From an uncultured Bacteroidales bacterium (GTDB lineage Bacteria > Bacteroidota > Bacteroidia > Bacteroidales > UBA11471): a stretch of DNA of 64,000 bases. The translations under genes were made by a program, and so were the position numbers. Under the pieces are notes generated by a model. It had not been told where the DNA came from and made no database searches. It was given only the letters and a program-made list of their open reading frames with translations. The first letter of the stretch is position 1; every line of letters begins with the position of its first letter. The stretch covers positions 23,834-87,833 of the forward strand of contig CALUZW010000011.1 in NCBI GenBank assembly GCA_944325415.1. Direction: 5' to 3'. Below, piece after piece: positions 60,010 to 64,000 of this stretch.

Positions 60010-61941
60010 ATGAAAAAACTTCTTCTTTTTACGATAATTACGCTTTGCGCCTTGACGTTTGGTCTGAACGACGGCCTGGCACGGGTGCGACTGCCACAAC
60101 ATATCGCCTCGGGCATGGTATTGCAGCGCGAGCAGCCACTTACGTTGCACGGCTGGGGTGAGGCAGGCGAGAAAATCGCCCTTACTTTTCGCGGAAAAAA
60201 ATACCGTGCCACGACCGATTCGCAGGGCCTTTGGCAGATAACCCTTCCGGCTCAAAAACCCGGCGGACCTTTTACGTTGCGTGTCAACGATACCACGCTC
60301 ACCGATGTGTGGGTGGGCGATGTGATACTCTGTGCCGGGCAGTCAAACATGGAACTGCCCGTGTCGCGCGTTGTCGACCTTTTTGCCGATGAGGTCGCCT
60401 CTTACGAGAATCGGGCCATTCGCCAGTTGCGCATACCCACCACCTATACCTTTGAAGGTCCGCAAGACGACCTGCCGTCCTGCCGCTGGGTGGTGCTTAC
60501 CCCTGAGTCGGCCATGCAATTTTCGGCGCTGGGCTATTTCCTGGCCCGCCGGCTCTATGAGCGCACGGGAGTGCCTGTGGGTATTATCAACAATGCGGTG
60601 GGTGGTTCGGCCGTGGAGTCGTGGCTCGACGAAGCGTCGTTGCACGACTATCCGTCGATACGGAACACCCTCTATCTCAACCGCGATAAATCCTATGTGC
60701 AGTCGGTCGTGAAGAGCGAACGTCAGCGCCGTCGCGTGTGGGTCGATGCCCTCAACCGTGAAGACCCCGGTTGCGGCCGCTGGGCGGCTTGTGCGACCGA
60801 TGACAGCGACTGGGAGAGTCGCTCGCCTTTCGACCCCACCTGGGCACGCGATGCTGATGGCCGCGTGCTGAACGGGTCGACCTGGTGGCGTTATCACTTC
60901 GATGCTTCGACCCTCGATACTGCGCGGGCCTCTCTTTTGCGGCTGGGCTGTCTGGTCGATGCCGATTCGGTTTTTGTCAACGGCCGTTTCGTAGGTACGA
61001 CCTCCTATCAGTATCCCCCACGCAAATATACCCTTCCGGCCGGTCTGTTGCGTAGCGACGGCGACAATGTGGTATCGGTGCGCCTTCTCAGTTACGGTGG
61101 AACCCCGGCATTTGTAGCCGACAAGCCCTATGGTATCGAGCAGGACGACAAGTGGCTCCCGTTCGACGGTAAGTGGCGCTTCCGTCGAGGTGCCGTGATG
61201 CCTCCGTTGAAAGGCGAAACATTCTTTGTGTGGCAGCCTACGGGACTCTACAACAGTATGATGGCTCCGCTCGCCTCTTGTGGCGTACGGGCCGTGGTGT
61301 GGTATCAGGGTGAGTCGAACACGGGCGATACCCGCCGTTATGCCGAGTTGTTTCCGCTGATGGTACATCGCTGGCGCACCCTGTTGGGCGGCGATACCAT
61401 TCCCTTTGTCGTTGTGCAGCTGCCTGAGTTTATGGCCGAACGTTCCTATCCGTCGGAGAGCGGTTGGGCTGCCATGCGTGAAGTGCAGCGCCGGGCCTCT
61501 CTCGAACTGCCGGCCACAGGTCTAGCCGTGACACTGGGTACCGGTGAGTGGAACGATATACATCCCCTTGACAAGAAGAGTGTGGCCGACAGAGTAGCCC
61601 GTCAGCTTTTCTGCCTCTCTTACGGAGCCGACGAGGTTGTCTCGCCGATGATTAAAGAGGCCCGTCGTGAGGGAGAAACCCTGATTCTGCGGTTCGACAA
61701 CGGCGGTGCGCCCCTTGCCTCCGCGGCGTCTCTGCGGGGATTCTCGGTGCAGGGAAAGGACGGCCGGTATGTCTGGGCCCGTGTACTGGCTGTCGGTGCC
61801 GACACCGTGACGCTGCAACTGCCTGTCGACGAGCCTCGGCGGGTGCGCTATGCGTGGGCCGATAATCCCGGAAAGTCGTTGCTGTACAACGAAGAGGGCT
61901 TGCCTGCATCTCCGTTTGAAATAGAAATCTCAAACCAATGA
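60010..61941 (+). CDS. Sialate O-acetylesterase-like SGNH esterase, probable xylan acetyl-esterase
   Basis: Secreted esterase removing O-acetyl groups from sugars. The start is the ATG at 60010 (MKKLLLFTIITLCALTFG); a TTG ten codons earlier overlaps the -7 box. 643 residues: signal peptide, SGNH motif CAGQSNMELP with Ser112, VWYQGESNTGD, and the catalytic Asp516/His518 in NDIHPLDKK. A galactose-binding-like jelly roll (about 270-380, WWRYHFDAS) interrupts the SGNH domain, as in SIAE-type proteins. Its stop codon abuts the GH67 gene, and pairing with alpha-glucuronidase points to acetylated glucuronoxylan rather than sialic acid. Confidence 0.88.
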   Translation: MKKLLLFTIITLCALTFGLNDGLARVRLPQHIASGMVLQREQPLTLHGWGEAGEKIALTFRGKKYRATTDSQGLWQITLPAQKPGGPFTLRVNDTTLTDVWVGDVILCAGQSNMELPVSRVVDLFADEVASYENRAIRQLRIPTTYTFEGPQDDLPSCRWVVLTPESAMQFSALGYFLARRLYERTGVPVGIINNAVGGSAVESWLDEASLHDYPSIRNTLYLNRDKSYVQSVVKSERQRRRVWVDALNREDPGCGRWAACATDDSDWESRSPFDPTWARDADGRVLNGSTWWRYHFDASTLDTARASLLRLGCLVDADSVFVNGRFVGTTSYQYPPRKYTLPAGLLRSDGDNVVSVRLLSYGGTPAFVADKPYGIEQDDKWLPFDGKWRFRRGAVMPPLKGETFFVWQPTGLYNSMMAPLASCGVRAVVWYQGESNTGDTRRYAELFPLMVHRWRTLLGGDTIPFVVVQLPEFMAERSYPSESGWAAMREVQRRASLELPATGLAVTLGTGEWNDIHPLDKKSVADRVARQLFCLSYGADEVVSPMIKEARREGETLILRFDNGGAPLASAASLRGFSVQGKDGRYVWARVLAVGADTVTLQLPVDEPRRVRYAWADNPGKSLLYNEEGLPASPFEIEISNQ

Positions 61942-61958
61942 TACTTATATATAGAAGT

Positions 61959-63992
61959 ATGAAAAAAAAGTGTGTGCTGCTGTTTCTGTGCAGCCTGTTA
62001 GTCTTGCCTCTTGCCGCCGAAGACGGGAGCCGTCTGTGGTTGCCGGCGGCTCCTGAAATGTCTGAGGACCTTTCGACTCTCGACATTGCCCGTTGCGAGA
62101 TGGCCCTTCTGCCGGTAAAAAACGCTCTTGTGTCAACATCCGGCGATCGTCGCTTGCGCCGGTATATCTCCAAGGCCGAGTTGCGGAGCCTCGGCGAGGA
62201 GGAGTTCATCGTGCGCACTGTCGACAGCCTGTGTGTGGTAGCCGGCGGGAGCGAGCGTGCCGCCCTCTATGGGGTCTATCGGCTTATGCGTGATTACGCA
62301 TCGGGGTGTTTGGCTGCCTCGTATGATATACGGGAAAAACCCTCGTATGAGCTGCGTCTGCTCAATCATTGGGACAATCTCGACGGAAGTGTCGAGCGCG
62401 GATATGCCGGCCGTTCCATCTGGTGGGAGGGCGACACGTTGCGTCCCGCCCTGTACCGTGCCTATGCCCGGGCCAACGCTTCGGTGGGTATCAACGGTAC
62501 GGTCTTAAACAACGTGAATGCTTCGCCCCGGGTACTCGACTCGCTGCATCTCGATAAGGTGCGGCAGATAGCCGATCTGTTGCGACCCTATGGCATGAAG
62601 GTATATCTCTCCATCAATTTCTCTTCGCCGATGGCTCTCGGCGGCCTTCCTACGGCCGACCCGCTCGACGCCCGTGTTGTCGGCTGGTGGTGCGACAAGG
62701 TGAAGGAGATATATAGGCTGATTCCCGACTTCGGAGGTTTTCTGGTGAAGGCCAATTCCGAAGGTCTGCCCGGTCCGCAGGACTATGGCCGCACCCATGC
62801 CGACGGTGCCAACATGCTGGCCGATGCGCTGGCTCCCTACGATGGGGTGGTCATGTGGCGGGCGTTTGTGTATAACCCCACTGAGACCGACCGTGCCAAG
62901 CAGGCGTATACCGAGTTCCTCCCGCTCGATTCGCTCTTCCGCGATAATGTCATCATACAGGTCAAGAACGGCCCGGTCGATTTCCAGCCGCGCGAACCGT
63001 TCAGCCCTCTTTTCGGTGCCATGCGCCACACACCGGTCATGCCCGAATTCCAGATTACCCAGGAGTATCTCGGGTTTTCCAATCACCTGGCCTATCTCGC
63101 ACCGCTCTATGAGGAGTGCCTCGACAGCGACACCTATGTCGACGGACCCGGCTCGACAGTAGCCCGTGTTACCGATGGCTCGGCCTTCCCGCTCTCCCAT
63201 ACGGCGATTGCCGGCGTGGCCAATATCGGTCTTGATACCAACTGGTGCGGCCACCATTTTGCCCAGGCCAACTGGTACGCCTTCGGCCGGCTGGCGTGGT
63301 GCGATACCCTTTCGTCCGAGACGATTGCCCGGGAGTGGCTGCGGCAGACCTTCTCGCACGACGACCGCTGTGTCGTCCCCTTGAAACGGGCCATGATGCT
63401 CTCGCGCGAAGCCGTGGTCGATTACATGATGCCGTTGGGGCTGCATCACCTCTTTGCCTTTGGCCACCATTACGGGCCCGAACCGTGGGGCTACCGCAAG
63501 GGCATGCGTCCCGACTGGCTCCCCTCGTATTATCATCGGGCCGACAGTGCGGGCATAGGTTCCGACCGCACGCAGGCGGGTAGCGATGCCGTCTCCCAGT
63601 ATGCCGAGCCGCTGCGCTCTATTTACAACGATGCCGGCCGTTGCCCCGAGACGTTGCTGCTCTGGTTTCATCACCTCCCGTGGAACCATGTCATGGCCTC
63701 GCAGCGTACGCTGTGGGACGAACTTTGCCTCACCTATCAGCGGGGCGTCGACTCTGCCCGTGAGCTGGCCGGTATTTGGCAGTCGGTAGCTCCCTATATC
63801 GATGCCGAGCGTTTTGCCCATGTAGAGGCACGTCTCCGGGTGCAGCTGCACGATGCCGTGTGGTGGAAAGATGCCTGTCTGCTCTATTTTCAGACCTTCT
63901 CCTGCCTGCCTTTCCCTGCCGGTGTAGAACCTCCGGTCTACACCCTCGACGAGTTGAAACGGATAAAGCTCGACATGAAACATCATAATTGA
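61959..63992 (+). CDS. Alpha-glucuronidase, GH67
   Basis: Removes (4-O-methyl-)glucuronic acid from the non-reducing end of xylo-oligosaccharides. The start at 61959 (MKKKCVLLFLCSLLVLPLAA) gives a clean signal peptide and 677 residues; the ATG at 61938, overlapping the esterase stop as ATGA, is the alternative and would add seven codons. The N-terminal GH67 domain is followed by the barrel with the catalytic carboxylates in KANSEGLPGPQDYGRTHADG, KNGPVDFQPREPFSPL (Asp) and PEFQITQEYLG (Glu), and the C-terminal helical domain (HHYGPEPWGY, LLLWFHHLPW). Ends 8 nt before the window edge; more hemicellulose genes may follow. Confidence 0.94.
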   Translation: MKKKCVLLFLCSLLVLPLAAEDGSRLWLPAAPEMSEDLSTLDIARCEMALLPVKNALVSTSGDRRLRRYISKAELRSLGEEEFIVRTVDSLCVVAGGSERAALYGVYRLMRDYASGCLAASYDIREKPSYELRLLNHWDNLDGSVERGYAGRSIWWEGDTLRPALYRAYARANASVGINGTVLNNVNASPRVLDSLHLDKVRQIADLLRPYGMKVYLSINFSSPMALGGLPTADPLDARVVGWWCDKVKEIYRLIPDFGGFLVKANSEGLPGPQDYGRTHADGANMLADALAPYDGVVMWRAFVYNPTETDRAKQAYTEFLPLDSLFRDNVIIQVKNGPVDFQPREPFSPLFGAMRHTPVMPEFQITQEYLGFSNHLAYLAPLYEECLDSDTYVDGPGSTVARVTDGSAFPLSHTAIAGVANIGLDTNWCGHHFAQANWYAFGRLAWCDTLSSETIAREWLRQTFSHDDRCVVPLKRAMMLSREAVVDYMMPLGLHHLFAFGHHYGPEPWGYRKGMRPDWLPSYYHRADSAGIGSDRTQAGSDAVSQYAEPLRSIYNDAGRCPETLLLWFHHLPWNHVMASQRTLWDELCLTYQRGVDSARELAGIWQSVAPYIDAERFAHVEARLRVQLHDAVWWKDACLLYFQTFSCLPFPAGVEPPVYTLDELKRIKLDMKHHN

Positions 63993-64000
63993 TTCATCCT

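Overview
The window is chromosomal DNA from a gut-type Bacteroidales bacterium, possibly Barnesiella/Odoribacter-like; genus is not resolved by reading alone. Evidence: a complete type IX secretion core operon (porP-gldK-gldL-gldM-gldN), a type III glutamine synthetase, an S46 dipeptidyl-peptidase, polysaccharide enzymes (PL11, GH127/146, GH67), and promoters of the Bacteroidetes TTG-N20-TAnnTTTG type. I saw no rRNA, tRNA, CRISPR array, transposase or phage genes.

Layout. 1-1925 (+): end of rsgA, then thyA and folA (dTMP/folate). 2034-7738 (-): dsbD, a FadL-like porin with a Trp/Tyr/His-rich secreted protein, and an HdeD-like membrane protein. 7997-9841 (+): PL11 rhamnogalacturonan lyase. 9901-17913 (-): a co-directional block of nucleoside kinase, HAD hydrolase, rpoN, a membrane protein, purE, ispG and a choloylglycine-hydrolase-family amidase. 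18428-19837 (+): a stand-alone polyprenyl-phosphate sugar transferase. 19930-26731 (-): a thioesterase and the T9SS operon. 26832-30805 (-): a lipoprotein, a DUF2807 protein and a beta-L-arabinofuranosidase. 31022-39113 (-): glmS, a PurF-like amidotransferase, carA and carB, all amide-nitrogen users. 39241-43806: an AraC regulator divergent from a YczE-kinase fusion, then glutamine synthetase. 44577-46028: DEAD-box helicase. 46170-49959: cyclophilin-like lipoprotein and acetyltransferase divergent from an AraC regulator, then a MATE pump. 50066-52105: DUF3737 and a MalY/PatB C-S lyase. 52188-57446 (-): a DPP7-like peptidase and a probable steroid/bile-acid reductase locus. 57638-58667: lrgA-lrgB. 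59211-63992: a DUF695 protein, an acetyl-esterase and an alpha-glucuronidase.

Most notable are two things. First, 54403-57446 holds a homologue of eukaryotic steroid 5-alpha-reductase with the catalytic Glu and Tyr kept, an old-yellow-enzyme-type reductase and a short-chain dehydrogenase. This is the gene set expected for 5-alpha/5-beta reduction and 3-hydroxyl redox of 3-keto-delta4 steroids or bile acids, and the window also encodes a bile-salt-hydrolase-family enzyme. Second, two arrays of the same exactly 85-bp repeat lie upstream of the DEAD-box helicase and the DUF695 gene. Each unit carries a promoter-like block, but only the gene-proximal unit ends in the consensus -7 box TATCTTTG; all inner units read TATCTTTT.
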